A DNA stretch of 64,000 bases. Origin: Taibaiella chishuiensis. GTDB lineage: Bacteria > Bacteroidota > Bacteroidia > Chitinophagales > Chitinophagaceae. Below, one piece after another: positions 44,625 through 54,881 of this stretch. Each line of letters begins with the position of its first letter. Positions within the stretch are counted from its first letter, which is position 1. The stretch spans positions 186,001 to 250,000 of the forward strand of contig NZ_PYGD01000001.1 of assembly GCF_003014535.1 (NCBI RefSeq), in the 5' to 3' direction. The translations under genes and the position numbers were made by a program. Under the pieces are notes generated by a model. That model had not been told where the DNA came from and did no database searches. It saw nothing but the letters and a program-made list of their open reading frames with translations.

Positions 44625-44654
44625 CGCAGCGTCTCCCCGCAGGGGGACGCTGCG
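44625..44654. repeat. GCAGCGTCTCCCC/GGGGGACGCTGC inverted repeat
   Basis: Long GC-rich stem of about 13 pairs around a 3-base loop, sharing the CGCAGCG...CGCTGCG ends with the other palindromes in the window. Confidence 0.7.
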
Positions 44655-44706
44655 CAAAGTGAGAACAAGCACTAAAAGACCGCAAGATCCGGTACGTATT
44701 GCCCGC

Positions 44707-44714
44707 TACTTTTG
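44707..44714 (+). promoter_or_regulatory. -7 element of the AraC-type regulator gene
   Basis: TACTTTTG ends six bases before the ATG at 44720, so transcription would begin at or within a base or two of the start codon (leaderless). The eleven-base string GCTACTTTTGT is repeated at the SDR promoter downstream. Confidence 0.6.
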
Positions 44715-44719
44715 TATGT

Positions 44720-45154
44720 ATGAAACCGCTCAAACATGCATCCGGCGCCAGGCCGGCATCCCGGCCTTCATTCCGCCAGCACCAGATTACCGGCCAGTTC
44801 CTGGCCCGGCTCGATCAGCACCTTACCGACCTGCGCAATGGTGTAGCGCAACATAGCCTCGAGATCAGGGAAGTGGCGGCGCAACTCTTTATCCATCCCA
44901 CACACCTCAGTAATACCATAAAAGAGGTGTTGGGCAAACCAGCATGCCTCGTATACGAAGAGAAACTGCTGCAACTGGCCAAAGAATTGCTGGAAGGCCC
45001 GCAGCCCGTCAATCATATTGCCTTCGCACTCGATTACGATCCCTCAAATTTTACCCGGTTCTTTAAGCGTTTCACCGGCATTACCCCCAGGCAGTACCGT
45101 AATGAGTTGTTGTACCGGCACGCTGCCGAAAATCCGGAAAAGGATACCATTTAA
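44720..45154 (+). CDS. AraC-type helix-turn-helix transcription regulator
   Basis: 144-aa protein consisting almost only of an AraC/XylS DNA-binding domain. The first helix-turn-helix is EIREVAAQLFIHPTHLSNTI and the second is PVNHIAFALDYDPSNFTRFF, followed by the family signature FKRFTGITPRQYRN. The usual N-terminal sensor domain is missing; only about 45 residues precede the HTH. The start is ATG 44720, the only methionine in the N-terminal part; a TTG at 44699 would lie upstream of the promoter element. The SDR gene 73 bases downstream has a similar promoter and is a likely target. Confidence 0.85.
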   Translation: MKPLKHASGARPASRPSFRQHQITGQFLARLDQHLTDLRNGVAQHSLEIREVAAQLFIHPTHLSNTIKEVLGKPACLVYEEKLLQLAKELLEGPQPVNHIAFALDYDPSNFTRFFKRFTGITPRQYRNELLYRHAAENPEKDTI

Positions 45155-45191
45155 TCTGTAAAACGGACCATTTTACCGCGAGGCGCTCTGC

Positions 45192-45199
45192 TACTTTTG
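45192..45199 (+). promoter_or_regulatory. -7 element of the SDR gene
   Basis: TACTTTTG, 28 bases before the start codon, in the same GCTACTTTTGT context as the AraC-gene promoter. Upstream, AAAACGGACCATTTTACCGC contains an imperfect symmetry that could be an operator. Confidence 0.55.
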
Positions 45200-45227
45200 T
45201 CTGGTCAACCAACAATAAAAAAAGAAC

Positions 45228-45962
45228 ATGGCAACAACACAGAAAACAGCGCTTATAACCGGCGCCAACAAGGGCATAGGCCTGGAAACCGCACGGCAAC
45301 TGGCCTTACAGGGTTATTATAGCTACCTCGGATGCCGGGATAAGGAAAGGGCCGAGGCAGCAAAAGCCGGCTTACAGGCCGCAGGGATAGATAATGTAGA
45401 TTACCTGCTCTTCGATGTAACGGATGCAGCCTCGCTGGCTGCCGCCGCACAGGAGTTGGAGCGCCGGGCAGGCAGCCTGGATATCCTGGTCAATAATGCC
45501 GGTATCTCGGGTATCATGCCGCAGCCTTCCAGTACCGTAAGTATGGACAATATGCGCCAGGTATTTGAGACCAATTTTTTCGGTGTTGTGCAGACCACAC
45601 AATACTTCCTGCCGCTACTGCACAAGTCGGCGCAACCCCGTATCGTCAACGTGTCCAGCGACCTCGGTTCGCTTACCCTCAACCACGACCCGTCCTGGCC
45701 TTTCTACGACCTGAAGCTGGCGGCCTACAATGCTTCCAAAACGGCGCTGAATGCCTATACGGTAACCCTGGCTCACGAACTGAAGCAAACGGCTTTTAAA
45801 GTGAATGCGGTTAACCCCGGCTTTACGGCTACCGATATGAACCAGCACCAGGGTATCATCGGCGTAGAAGAGGCCGCGGCCGTAGTGATCCGCTACGCCC
45901 TGCTGGATGCTGAAGGACCTACGGGTTTATTCTTCAGCGATTACGGTGCAACGCCCTGGTAA
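45228..45962 (+). CDS. Short-chain dehydrogenase/reductase
   Basis: 244-aa NAD(P)-dependent oxidoreductase with the Rossmann motif ITGANKGIGLETARQLA (TGxxxGIG), the NAG structural motif in ILVNNAGISG, the catalytic Ser in VNVSSDLGSL and the Tyr/Lys pair in YNASKTALN. The pattern is that of carbonyl-reductase-like SDRs. Substrate unknown. The gene lies directly downstream of a small AraC-type regulator, a frequent pairing in which the regulator controls the reductase. Confidence 0.92.
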   Translation: MATTQKTALITGANKGIGLETARQLALQGYYSYLGCRDKERAEAAKAGLQAAGIDNVDYLLFDVTDAASLAAAAQELERRAGSLDILVNNAGISGIMPQPSSTVSMDNMRQVFETNFFGVVQTTQYFLPLLHKSAQPRIVNVSSDLGSLTLNHDPSWPFYDLKLAAYNASKTALNAYTVTLAHELKQTAFKVNAVNPGFTATDMNQHQGIIGVEEAAAVVIRYALLDAEGPTGLFFSDYGATPW

Positions 45963-46032
45963 GCCGGACGGTTTATATACCTGCCGCCCGGGGAATATAC
46001 TAGCGGCCGGTGAGTTTTACTGTTTTAACTTT

Positions 46033-46040
46033 TATCTTTG
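46033..46040 (+). promoter_or_regulatory. -7 element of the RidA-family gene
   Basis: TATCTTTG ends four bases before the ATG at 46045, implying a leaderless or nearly leaderless message. No clear -33 element. Confidence 0.5.
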
Positions 46041-46044
46041 CGTC

Positions 46045-46458
46045 ATGTCACAAAAAATCTCTACCGATAAAGCCCCCAAGCCCGTAGGCTTGTACCCGCA
46101 TGCCAGACGCTCCGGCAATCTCCTCTTTCTCTCCGGCATAGGACCGCGTACGGTTACCGACGAAATTCCGGGATTGAAGCTCGACAAGAACGGGAACTTC
46201 CTCGAGTTCGATTTCGAAGCGCAATGCCGTAACGTATTCGACAATGTGCGCATCGTACTGGAAGAAAGCGGCAGCAGCTGGGATAAACTGATTGACGTAA
46301 CCGTTTTTCTCGTAAATATGAAGCGGGATTTTGCAACATACAACAGGGTTTATGCAGAGTATTTTAAAGACAACCAACCTTGCCGTACGACCGTGGAAAT
46401 CAACTCGCTGCCCACGCCCATCGCCATCGAGCTGAAGTGTATCGCAGAGATTGACTAA
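46045..46458 (+). CDS. RidA/YjgF family deaminase
   Basis: 137-aa protein of the RidA (YER057c/UK114) family, which hydrolyses reactive enamine/imine intermediates; a few members are 2-aminomuconate deaminases. Conserved features are GLYPHARRSGNLLFLSGIGP, VFDNVRIVLEESGSSWDKLI, the substrate-binding Arg in PCRTTVEINSLP and the Glu near the end. The start is ATG 46045; the longer frame to 45907 overlaps the SDR gene and is not conserved. Confidence 0.88.
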   Translation: MSQKISTDKAPKPVGLYPHARRSGNLLFLSGIGPRTVTDEIPGLKLDKNGNFLEFDFEAQCRNVFDNVRIVLEESGSSWDKLIDVTVFLVNMKRDFATYNRVYAEYFKDNQPCRTTVEINSLPTPIAIELKCIAEID

Positions 46459-46583
46459 GCCGTACCCCGGCGGATTAACATAAGCTTAGCCCCCGCTTTG
46501 CCAACCAATTGTTTAAAGGACTGTTAGTATATACCCACGGTGCACCAGGTGGAATACTTTTCAAACTTTAAAAATTTAAAGCT

Positions 46584-46769
46584 ATGAACGCACAGACCCT
46601 TAAAGGCAACTGGAACGAATTAAAAGGCAAGCTGAAACAAAAATATGCCGACCTTACAGACGACGATCTGCTCTATGCAGAAGGTAAAGAAGATGAGCTG
46701 TATGGCAAACTCCAGCAAAAATTAGGAAAAACCAAAGAAGAGCTGCATAAGGAGCTGGACTCCCTGTAG
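46584..46769 (+). CDS. CsbD family stress-response protein
   Basis: 61-aa hydrophilic protein of the CsbD family (general stress proteins of unknown function). Signatures are [20 protein letters not shown] followed by [20 protein letters not shown] near-consensus element TACTTTTC lies upstream. A terminator follows 20 bases after the stop, so it is monocistronic. Confidence 0.92.
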   Translation: MNAQTLKGNWNELKGKLKQKYADLTDDDLLYAEGKEDELYGKLQQKLGKTKEELHKELDSL

Positions 46770-46790
46770 CGATTCCGGGAAAACGAATTG

Positions 46791-46820
46791 AGCCTTCCGT
46801 TATTTACGGAAGGCTTTTTT
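46791..46820 (+). terminator. Intrinsic terminator after csbD-like gene
   Basis: AGCCTTCCGT pairs with ACGGAAGGCT around a TATTT loop, followed by a T run. Confidence 0.9.
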
Positions 46821-46855
46821 ATGGGTTGCCCTGCTGCCGTACAGAAATTTCTCGT

Positions 46856-46863
46856 TAAATTTG
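46856..46863 (+). promoter_or_regulatory. -7 element of the response-regulator gene
   Basis: TAAATTTG matches TAnnTTTG, 23 bases before ATG 46887. It supports the shorter start of the response regulator. Confidence 0.55.
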
Positions 46864-46886
46864 AGCATTCCATTCCTGTTTACATC

Positions 46887-47528
46887 ATGAGCCAGCCCGC
46901 CCACAATGCAGATATCCGCGTCGTTATTATCGAAGACGACGAAACCATACGCGATGCCTACACCTACCTGATTAACGAAGCGCCGGGATATACCGTTGCC
47001 AATGCTTATTCCTCGGCAGAAAATGCGCTGAAAGGCATCAAGGCCGATGATCCGCATGTGGTACTGCTGGACGTGGAATTGCCCGGCATAAACGGGCTGG
47101 AAGCCATACCCCGTATCAAGGCACAGGTCGAGGACGTGTATATCATTATGCTGACGGTATATGAACACCAGCAAACCGTGTTCGATGCCCTGAGCCGCGG
47201 CGCTGCCGGTTACCTGACCAAAAGCACGCCTCCCGCAAAGATTATCGATGCACTGGGCGAAGTGCTGGATGGCGGCGGCCCTATGAGTGTGAACATTGCC
47301 CGTATGGTGGTCAACTCGTTCCAGAAAAGCCAGGCCTCCCCGCTGACGCGCCGCGAGACGGAAATACTGGAGCAGATCGCCGATGGTAAAACCCGCAGCA
47401 GGATCGCGTCAGAAATGTTTATCGACCTGGAAACGGTCAAATCCCACCTGAAAAACATCTACTCTAAACTGGATGTGCACTCGCGCGCCGATGCCATCAA
47501 AACGGCCAAACAAAATAAATATATATGA
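46887..47528 (+). CDS. NarL/FixJ-type response regulator
   Basis: 213 aa from ATG 46887; an in-frame ATG at 46788 lies inside the preceding terminator. The receiver domain (about 10-130) has the acidic pair in VVIIEDDE, phospho-acceptor D62 in VLLDVELPG, a Thr in IMLTVYEH and the Lys in GYLTKSTPP. The LuxR-type HTH follows (LTRRETEILEQIADGKTRSR, then IDLETVKSHLKNIYSKL). No histidine kinase gene is adjacent, so its partner is encoded elsewhere. Confidence 0.93.
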   Translation: MSQPAHNADIRVVIIEDDETIRDAYTYLINEAPGYTVANAYSSAENALKGIKADDPHVVLLDVELPGINGLEAIPRIKAQVEDVYIIMLTVYEHQQTVFDALSRGAAGYLTKSTPPAKIIDALGEVLDGGGPMSVNIARMVVNSFQKSQASPLTRRETEILEQIADGKTRSRIASEMFIDLETVKSHLKNIYSKLDVHSRADAIKTAKQNKYI

Positions 47529-47655
47529 CCGTGCTGACCAGCAAGGCTTGCAGCCTTATGCCCGGCCCAACATATTTATGTTAGCATCCTGTCTATTATA
47601 GGGGATTGGGAGAAAAAAACAGTATCTTCATCTCTCCTTACAGATAAACGATTTC

Positions 47656-50600
47656 ATGCTGATGAGCCGGATATTTATACTTATAGCTCTTTTTTTGCTT
47701 CCCTTTACTGCAGGCTTTGCACAGCAGGCCCCCCTGCAGTTTATCGCCAACGAAGGTCAGTGGGAGCAACCCTTTCTCTACAAAGGCCTTTCGGCCAATG
47801 CCGATATCTACCTCGAACACGAAGGCATTACCTATGTAGTGGGCGCCGAACATAACTGGGACCTCGTTCACGATTATAAAGACGGGGCAATTACCACGCC
47901 ACCGGTATTGAAATTCCACGCTTACAAAATGAAATGGCTGGGCGCCAACCCTAATGCGGTAACCCAGACGGCCAAGAAACAGGCTTACTACCACAACTAC
48001 TACCTGGGCCAGGACCCTAAAAGATGGAAGAGCCGCGTAGGCATCTACGGCAATATCGACTACAAAGACCTCTACCCCAATATCGACCTGCACCTCAGCT
48101 CAGAAAAAGGACATCTCAAATACGACTTTATTGTTAAACCCGGCGCCGATCCGCGTTATATACGCCTGGCCTTCGAAGGTACAGACGGCATGAAGATCAG
48201 CCAGGGCAACCTGCTGATCCAGACTTCGGTGGGTACCGTTACCGAAATGGCGCCCTACGCCTACCAGTATATCAATGGCGTATTGAAAGAAGTGCCCTGC
48301 CAGTACAGCCTGAATGGCCGTGAACTGCAGTTCCGCTTCCCTAAAGGTTTTGACGCCTCTGAAAACCTGATTGTCGATCCGGTAATCACCTTTGCCACAC
48401 TTACCGGTTCTGTAGCCGATAACTGGGGCTTTACCGCCACCTACGATCACCAGGGCAACTTTTACGCGGGCGGTATCGTTAACGGTGCCGGTTACCCCAC
48501 TACAACCGGCGCCTTCCAGCTTACCTTTGCCGGTGGCACCCCGGGCACAACCATGCTTTGCGATGTGTCCATTACCAAATTCAATGCAGCGGGTAGTTTA
48601 CCCCTGTTCTCCACCTACCTGGGCGGCAACCAGAACGATATGCCGCACAGCCTGGTGGTAGACGAATCCAATAGCCTGGTCGTGGCCGGTAAAACGTTGT
48701 CGCTCGACTTCCCCGTGGTAACCGGATCGTACGACACCCAGCATAACGGCAGTTACGATATCTTCCTCAGCAAGTTTAATGCAACGGGCACCGCGCTTGT
48801 AGGTTCTACCTTCCTGGGCGGCAGTGGCGACGATGGGATCAATGTCGCACCCGGTTTTTCGGCCAACCAGACCAGCCTCAAATTCAACTACGGCGATGAT
48901 TCCAGGAGCGAAGTAATCGTGGACAGGCTGGGTAATATCTACCTGGCCGCCAGTACGCAATCCAACAACTTCCCCGTAACGTCCAATGCAGCGAAAAGCA
49001 CCCTGGGCGGTACACAGGACGGTATCTTTGCCAAGTTTAACCCCAGCCTGACCACACTCACCTACAGCACCTTTATCGGGGGCAGCGCCAACGATGCCGC
49101 TTATGTGCTGACCCTTGATACCGCCGAGTCGCATGTGTATGTGGCCGGGGGTACGCAGAGCAACGATTTCCATACCGCCGTTACCACCGGCGCCTATAAG
49201 AGTACGTACCAGGGCGGCCTGGCCGATGGCTACATCTGCCGCTTTCTCAACACAGGAGCCTATACCCTGCAAAAAGCCACGTTTATCGGCACGGGCGCTT
49301 ATGACCAATGTTATGGCGTACAGACCGACCACGAGAACCGGGTTTATGCCATGGGCCAGACCCTCGGCGCATTCCCCGTTTCCTCCGGTGTTTATTCCAA
49401 CCCCGGCTCGCCCCAGTTCCTGATCAAGCTCGACAGCATGCTCAGCACCAGTGTGTATTCAACAGTATTCGGAAGCGGGCCCAGCACATCGCCCAATATT
49501 TCGCCGGTAGCCTTCCTGGTCGATACCTGTCAGAATGTATATATCTCCGGTTGGGGCGGTCCTATCACCCCCGGCAGCTCTACCGATAACCTGCCCATCA
49601 CCACGGATGCCTTCCAGCCCACTACCGATGGCAGCGATTTCTATTTTATCGTATTCAGTAAAAATGCGTTGAACCTGTTGTTCGGTTCGTTCTTCGGTTC
49701 GCCCAACAAGGCCGAACACGTAGATGGCGGCACCAGCCGGTTTGACCCACAGGGCGTGGTATACCAGGCCATTTGTGCAAGTTGCGGCGCCGGCTCGGCT
49801 TTCCCCGCCACGCCGGGCGCCTACGCCGCCACGAAGGGTAGTACAAACTGTAACCTGGGTGCGGTAAAAATTGCCTTTAACCTGGGCAGTGTAAATGCAC
49901 AGGCCAACGCCAACCCCAGCCTTACCGGCTGCGCGCCGCTCACCGTTAACTTTGGCAATACCAGCTCTAACGCTACTTCCTATGCCTGGGATTTTAATGA
50001 TGCGGGCTCAACCTCCACCGCCGCGACCCCTACGCATACCTTTATAAATCCCGGCGAGTACAATGTACGCATGGTGGCCATTAACCCCAATGCCTGTAAA
50101 ACACACGATACGGTATACCTGAAGATCGTGGTGAGCACCGATACCATCCATGCCAATTTCAATTATAAACTGGCCGATACCTGTACCAATCCCAAGCTGA
50201 CCCTGATAAACGGCTCGCAGCCAATGCAGGGGCGCACCCTGGCCGATGCTACCTTCAAATGGTATTTTGGCGACAATACTTCTTTTACCGGTCCTAACCC
50301 GCCGCCCCATAACTACCCGACCCCGGGCACCTATACCCTGATGATGGTGATGACGGATACCGCGGCCTGTAACTCCCCGGATACCCTGATCCGGACCTTC
50401 TCGTTCGAACAACTGTTCGTGAATGCCGCCTTCCAGCTGCCCGACACCTTCTGCGCCGGCGATACCCTGCGTATTACCAACAGTTCGGTAAACGGCACCA
50501 GCTATAACTGGACTTTCGGCGATGGCAGCAATTCGACAGATCAGCACCCATCGCATATTTTCCAGAGCCCGGGCACTTATACCATCCGGCTGGTGTCTTC

Positions 50601-51174
50601 CAATCCCAATTCCTGCAACAAGGTAGACTCGGCAAGCCGCACCATTACCATTAATCCCAACCCTAAAGCCGCCTTCTCGTATACCCCGCTGATACCGGAA
50701 ACCAATGTCCCCACCCGGTTCGTGAACCAATCGCAGAATGCGGTGCGTTACCAGTGGTCGTTCGGCGATGGCGGCGGCAGCGTAGAGATCAACCCGGAAC
50801 ACCAGTACGCCCGCACCGGCTCGTATACGGTATGCCTTACCGCGTATAATACCGTGGGCTGCTCCGACAAGGTGTGTAAAACCGTACAGGCCGATGTGCT
50901 GCCGCTTGTCGACGTGCCTACCGGCTTTAGCCCTAATGGCGACGGTTCCAACGATATCCTCTATGTACGGGGTTATAGCATTGCGACCATGGATTTCAAA
51001 ATATTTAACCGCTGGGGTGAGCTGGTATTCCAGAGCCAGAACCAGAACAAGGGCTGGGACGGCACCTATAAAGGCAAGGCCCAGGAAATGGATGCCTATG
51101 CCTATACCCTGCAGGTTACCTTCCTGGATGGCAGCACCCAGAACAAAAGAGGCAATGTAACACTGCTGCGCTAG
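47656..51174 (+). CDS. Secreted SBBP/PKD-repeat protein with T9SS type-B sorting domain
   Basis: 1172 aa. A signal peptide (FILIALFLLPFTAGFAQ) is followed by an N-terminal beta-rich domain (FIANEGQWEQPFLYKG), then a long repeat region of beta-propeller-like SBBP units (STYLGGNQNDM, STFLGGSGDDG, STFIGGSANDA), and four PKD domains between about 750 and 1085 (YAWDFNDAGS, FKWYFGDNTS, YNWTFGDGSN, YQWSFGDGGG). The last 85 residues are the gliding-motility-associated C-terminal domain: VPTGFSPNGDGSNDILYVRG, FNRWGELVFQS, GWDGTYKG. This CTD directs export by the type IX secretion system. Probable surface adhesin or extracellular scaffold. ATG 47662 is an alternative start. Confidence 0.92.
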   Translation: MLMSRIFILIALFLLPFTAGFAQQAPLQFIANEGQWEQPFLYKGLSANADIYLEHEGITYVVGAEHNWDLVHDYKDGAITTPPVLKFHAYKMKWLGANPNAVTQTAKKQAYYHNYYLGQDPKRWKSRVGIYGNIDYKDLYPNIDLHLSSEKGHLKYDFIVKPGADPRYIRLAFEGTDGMKISQGNLLIQTSVGTVTEMAPYAYQYINGVLKEVPCQYSLNGRELQFRFPKGFDASENLIVDPVITFATLTGSVADNWGFTATYDHQGNFYAGGIVNGAGYPTTTGAFQLTFAGGTPGTTMLCDVSITKFNAAGSLPLFSTYLGGNQNDMPHSLVVDESNSLVVAGKTLSLDFPVVTGSYDTQHNGSYDIFLSKFNATGTALVGSTFLGGSGDDGINVAPGFSANQTSLKFNYGDDSRSEVIVDRLGNIYLAASTQSNNFPVTSNAAKSTLGGTQDGIFAKFNPSLTTLTYSTFIGGSANDAAYVLTLDTAESHVYVAGGTQSNDFHTAVTTGAYKSTYQGGLADGYICRFLNTGAYTLQKATFIGTGAYDQCYGVQTDHENRVYAMGQTLGAFPVSSGVYSNPGSPQFLIKLDSMLSTSVYSTVFGSGPSTSPNISPVAFLVDTCQNVYISGWGGPITPGSSTDNLPITTDAFQPTTDGSDFYFIVFSKNALNLLFGSFFGSPNKAEHVDGGTSRFDPQGVVYQAICASCGAGSAFPATPGAYAATKGSTNCNLGAVKIAFNLGSVNAQANANPSLTGCAPLTVNFGNTSSNATSYAWDFNDAGSTSTAATPTHTFINPGEYNVRMVAINPNACKTHDTVYLKIVVSTDTIHANFNYKLADTCTNPKLTLINGSQPMQGRTLADATFKWYFGDNTSFTGPNPPPHNYPTPGTYTLMMVMTDTAACNSPDTLIRTFSFEQLFVNAAFQLPDTFCAGDTLRITNSSVNGTSYNWTFGDGSNSTDQHPSHIFQSPGTYTIRLVSSNPNSCNKVDSASRTITINPNPKAAFSYTPLIPETNVPTRFVNQSQNAVRYQWSFGDGGGSVEINPEHQYARTGSYTVCLTAYNTVGCSDKVCKTVQADVLPLVDVPTGFSPNGDGSNDILYVRGYSIATMDFKIFNRWGELVFQSQNQNKGWDGTYKGKAQEMDAYAYTLQVTFLDGSTQNKRGNVTLLR

Positions 51175-51234
51175 CGCTAAAGGACAATACAGGATCAAGT
51201 GGAATATCTGGGGGAGCTCCGGTATACTTACCCT

Positions 51235-51276
51235 GATTTTTATTCTTCTTTGTCTTAATACAAAGAAGCAAAAATC
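51235..51276. terminator. Long stem-loop inside the insertion element
   Basis: GATTTTTATTCTTCTTTG pairs with CAAAGAAGCAAAAATC around TCTTAATA. It could serve as terminator for the secreted-protein gene upstream, or be an internal part of the element. Confidence 0.6.
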
Positions 51277-51345
51277 AAGACTGTAGAAAAAGTGCTAAAA
51301 ATGCCTTGTAAGCCTAAAAGAAATAAGTCCGGGCGGTAGTAAAAA

Positions 51346-51489
51346 ATGGACGAAGGAATGACGAACGAACTAAAGTACAGGGCCAGACTGTGGGAACTGT
51401 ATTTCTTTCTATACGGCGTCCTGCTGCATTTATTCGCTGTATTTTTTTATTTTCTTATTGGTGCTCATGAGCGCTACGCGGTTTATTAA
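51346..51489 (+). CDS. Possible 47-aa single-helix membrane miniprotein
   Basis: A short ORF inside the 617-bp element, opening ATG GAC GAA. The product has a charged N-terminus (MDEGMTNELKYRARLW) followed by one long hydrophobic helix rich in Phe, Leu and Tyr (LYFFLYGVLLHLFAVFFYFL) and a polar end. No promoter or ribosome site was identified. It may be chance, but the clean charge/hydrophobic division is that of small membrane proteins. Confidence 0.3.
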   Translation: MDEGMTNELKYRARLWELYFFLYGVLLHLFAVFFYFLIGAHERYAVY

Positions 51490-51625
51490 CGCCCTTTTTC
51501 TAAAGGTCGGTATGTTTGGCTGTTTCCTGGCTTGACGTCCCGGCAGTGTATGTAACGGGTATTGAGCAAAGCATGCTTACGTGGTTGGTGGCCAGATGTT
51601 ACGACCAATATACACCCGTTCGCTG

Positions 51626-51651
51626 CGTCGCCGTATCGCTGCGAGAAAAAA
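51626..51651. repeat. CGCTGCG repeat copy within the insertion
   Basis: Contains CGCTGCG and TCGCTGCGAGAAAAAA, the latter identical to the right arm of the palindrome at 44524-44564. Confidence 0.55.
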
Positions 51652-51827
51652 CGTATTCCACTGCTGCAAATGGTCGTAACTGCCAAGCTATGTAGATTCG
51701 TAGCAAGACACTGCGAATAGCTAAGCAAATAAATAAGGATATGGCAGAATGATGATTCGTTTTAAGAACAAGGCTTTTTATTAATCCCCCAGAAATTCTG
51801 CTTGATCCACAATACATCCATACATGA

Positions 51828-51858
51828 CGAAAGCCGGACCTCTGGGGTCCGGCTTTCG
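51828..51858 (-). terminator. Terminator-like hairpin after the Ala/Pro-rich lipoprotein gene
   Basis: Thirteen-pair perfect stem CGAAAGCCGGACC / GGTCCGGCTTTCG with a 5-base loop, 35 bases past the stop of the minus-strand gene. The flanking T run is poor. Confidence 0.7.
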
Positions 51859-51893
51859 TATAATCAGCTTTGTTACAAGCCTGGGAAATTCAA

Positions 51894-52322
51894 TTACATA
51901 GCAGCTTTAGCGGCTTCAGCCCACTCTTTGCCTAATTGTTGGAAGTACTCGGTGAATTTCTGAGTTTCTTCTGGTTTCAGTTTTTTCATCCACTCAGGCA
52001 TGTTAGCGTTTACTTTCTGCGCTTTAGCAGCCAGTTCAGATACTTTAGCCTGGTCTTTATTTTTCAGAGCGGCAACGTAATCAGCGATCAGCGTTTTGTA
52101 TTCGGCCAGACCTTTGTTTACATCTTCGTTAGAAAAAGAAGGAGTTTCTGCTGCAGGAGCGTTAGCAGCAGGAGCTTCCGGTGCAGTAGCTGCTGGTGTT
52201 TCAGCTGGTTTTTCAGTTTCAGTAGCAGCTGTTTCTTTAGCAGCGTCTTTGTTTTCGCCGCAAGATACCATAGTTACAGCGGCAAAAGCCAGGGCTGCAC
52301 AGGATAAGATGATTTTTTTCAT
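51894..52322 (-). CDS. Small Ala/Pro/Glu-rich lipoprotein
   Basis: 142 aa. Lipoprotein signal peptide with lipobox MVSC (SCAALAFAAVTMVSCGENK), a low-complexity linker rich in Ala, Pro, Glu and Thr (residues about 25-65), and a helical C-terminal domain (LAEYKTLIADYVAALKNKDQ). It is probably anchored in the outer or inner membrane with a flexible stalk. No enzymatic motif. It has a near-perfect promoter and a short leader, suggesting abundant expression. Function unknown. Confidence 0.8.
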   Translation of the reverse strand: MKKIILSCAALAFAAVTMVSCGENKDAAKETAATETEKPAETPAATAPEAPAANAPAAETPSFSNEDVNKGLAEYKTLIADYVAALKNKDQAKVSELAAKAQKVNANMPEWMKKLKPEETQKFTEYFQQLGKEWAEAAKAAM

Positions 52323-52338
52323 GATTGTAAAATTTTAG

Positions 52339-52369
52339 CAAAGGTAGAACAGATGAGAATAATTCCAAA
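52339..52369 (-). promoter_or_regulatory. Promoter of the lipoprotein gene
   Basis: On the minus strand: TTTG (52366-52369), a 19-base spacer, then TACCTTTG (52339-52346), 16 bases from the start codon. A full match to the Bacteroidetes consensus. Confidence 0.82.
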
Positions 52370-52464
52370 TAAAGCTCGTGTTTACAGCATATTTAAGAAT
52401 ACTTTAAGAATAATTATACCTGTGATTTTGGCCTTTGTTTTATTAGTTTTTTAAATCATTTCTC

Positions 52465-52495
52465 TTGCTGATGCCCTTATTTTTTCGTATTTTTG
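52465..52495 (+). promoter_or_regulatory. Promoter of gyrB
   Basis: TTG at 52465-52467 (3 of 4 of the -33 element) and TATTTTTG at 52488-52495 with a 20-base spacer. The leader would be about 83 bases. Divergent from the lipoprotein promoter in the same 261-base gap. Confidence 0.7.
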
Positions 52496-52574
52496 CTCGT
52501 TAATAAAAGGCTGTTTTCCTGAGTGCAGAAGCAGCTTTTAAATTGTGTTTTTATCCATAAGGGTTCGTTTCTAA

Positions 52575-54566
<1,992 letters not shown>

Positions 54567-54583
54567 GTTTATAAAAAGCATAA

Positions 54584-54616
54584 TAAAAAAAGTCCCGGTC
54601 GACCGGGACTTTTTTC
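54584..54616 (+). terminator. Intrinsic terminator after gyrB
   Basis: Perfect stem AAAAAAAGTCCCGGTC / GACCGGGACTTTTTT centred on GTCGAC. The remaining 265 bases up to batD show only a weak promoter-like TATTTTCG near 54850 and no gene. Confidence 0.9.
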
Positions 54617-54881
54617 ATAACAGGCGTCTGTAATCCGTCACCCCGTTCTGCTTTTAAACCGTACATTCGGTAGTTTATTACTAACTTTAGACGCCGTCTC
54701 CTGCCCGGCAAAGGAAAATGGAACGGATGAGCATAAACAAGATTTGTAAATCAACATGTATATTCGAGGTTAAAATGCCTGAAATCCTTACCAGAAAAGC
54801 ATTTAACGCTGATTTAACTGCATGCTGATATACAATTTTTATTTTCGTACGTTATTAAAGCACTAGAGTCCCATTATCGAT

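Larger units (their letters stand above)
44188..44706. other. Non-coding stretch between infB and the AraC-type gene
   Basis: About 520 bases without a credible gene. A 37-codon open stretch near 44190-44305 starts without a start codon and resembles nothing I know. The region carries two palindromic elements of the CGCTGCG family (annotated separately). Confidence 0.6.
51184..51816. mobile_element. 617-bp transposase-less insertion with TIRs and 8-bp target duplication
   Basis: Left terminal repeat 51192-51215 begins GGATCAAG and ends CTGGGGGA. The right one, 51785-51808, is its reverse complement with 21 of 24 positions equal. Immediately outside both ends is the direct repeat ACAATACA (51184-51191 and 51809-51816), the mark of an 8-bp target duplication. 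The interior has no transposase; it holds a stem-loop (51235-51276), a possible 47-codon ORF and a CGCTGCG palindrome. Ends starting with GG and an 8-bp duplication would fit a non-autonomous derivative of an ISL3- or IS1595-like element. It is inserted 17 bases after the stop of the T9SS substrate. Confidence 0.8.
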
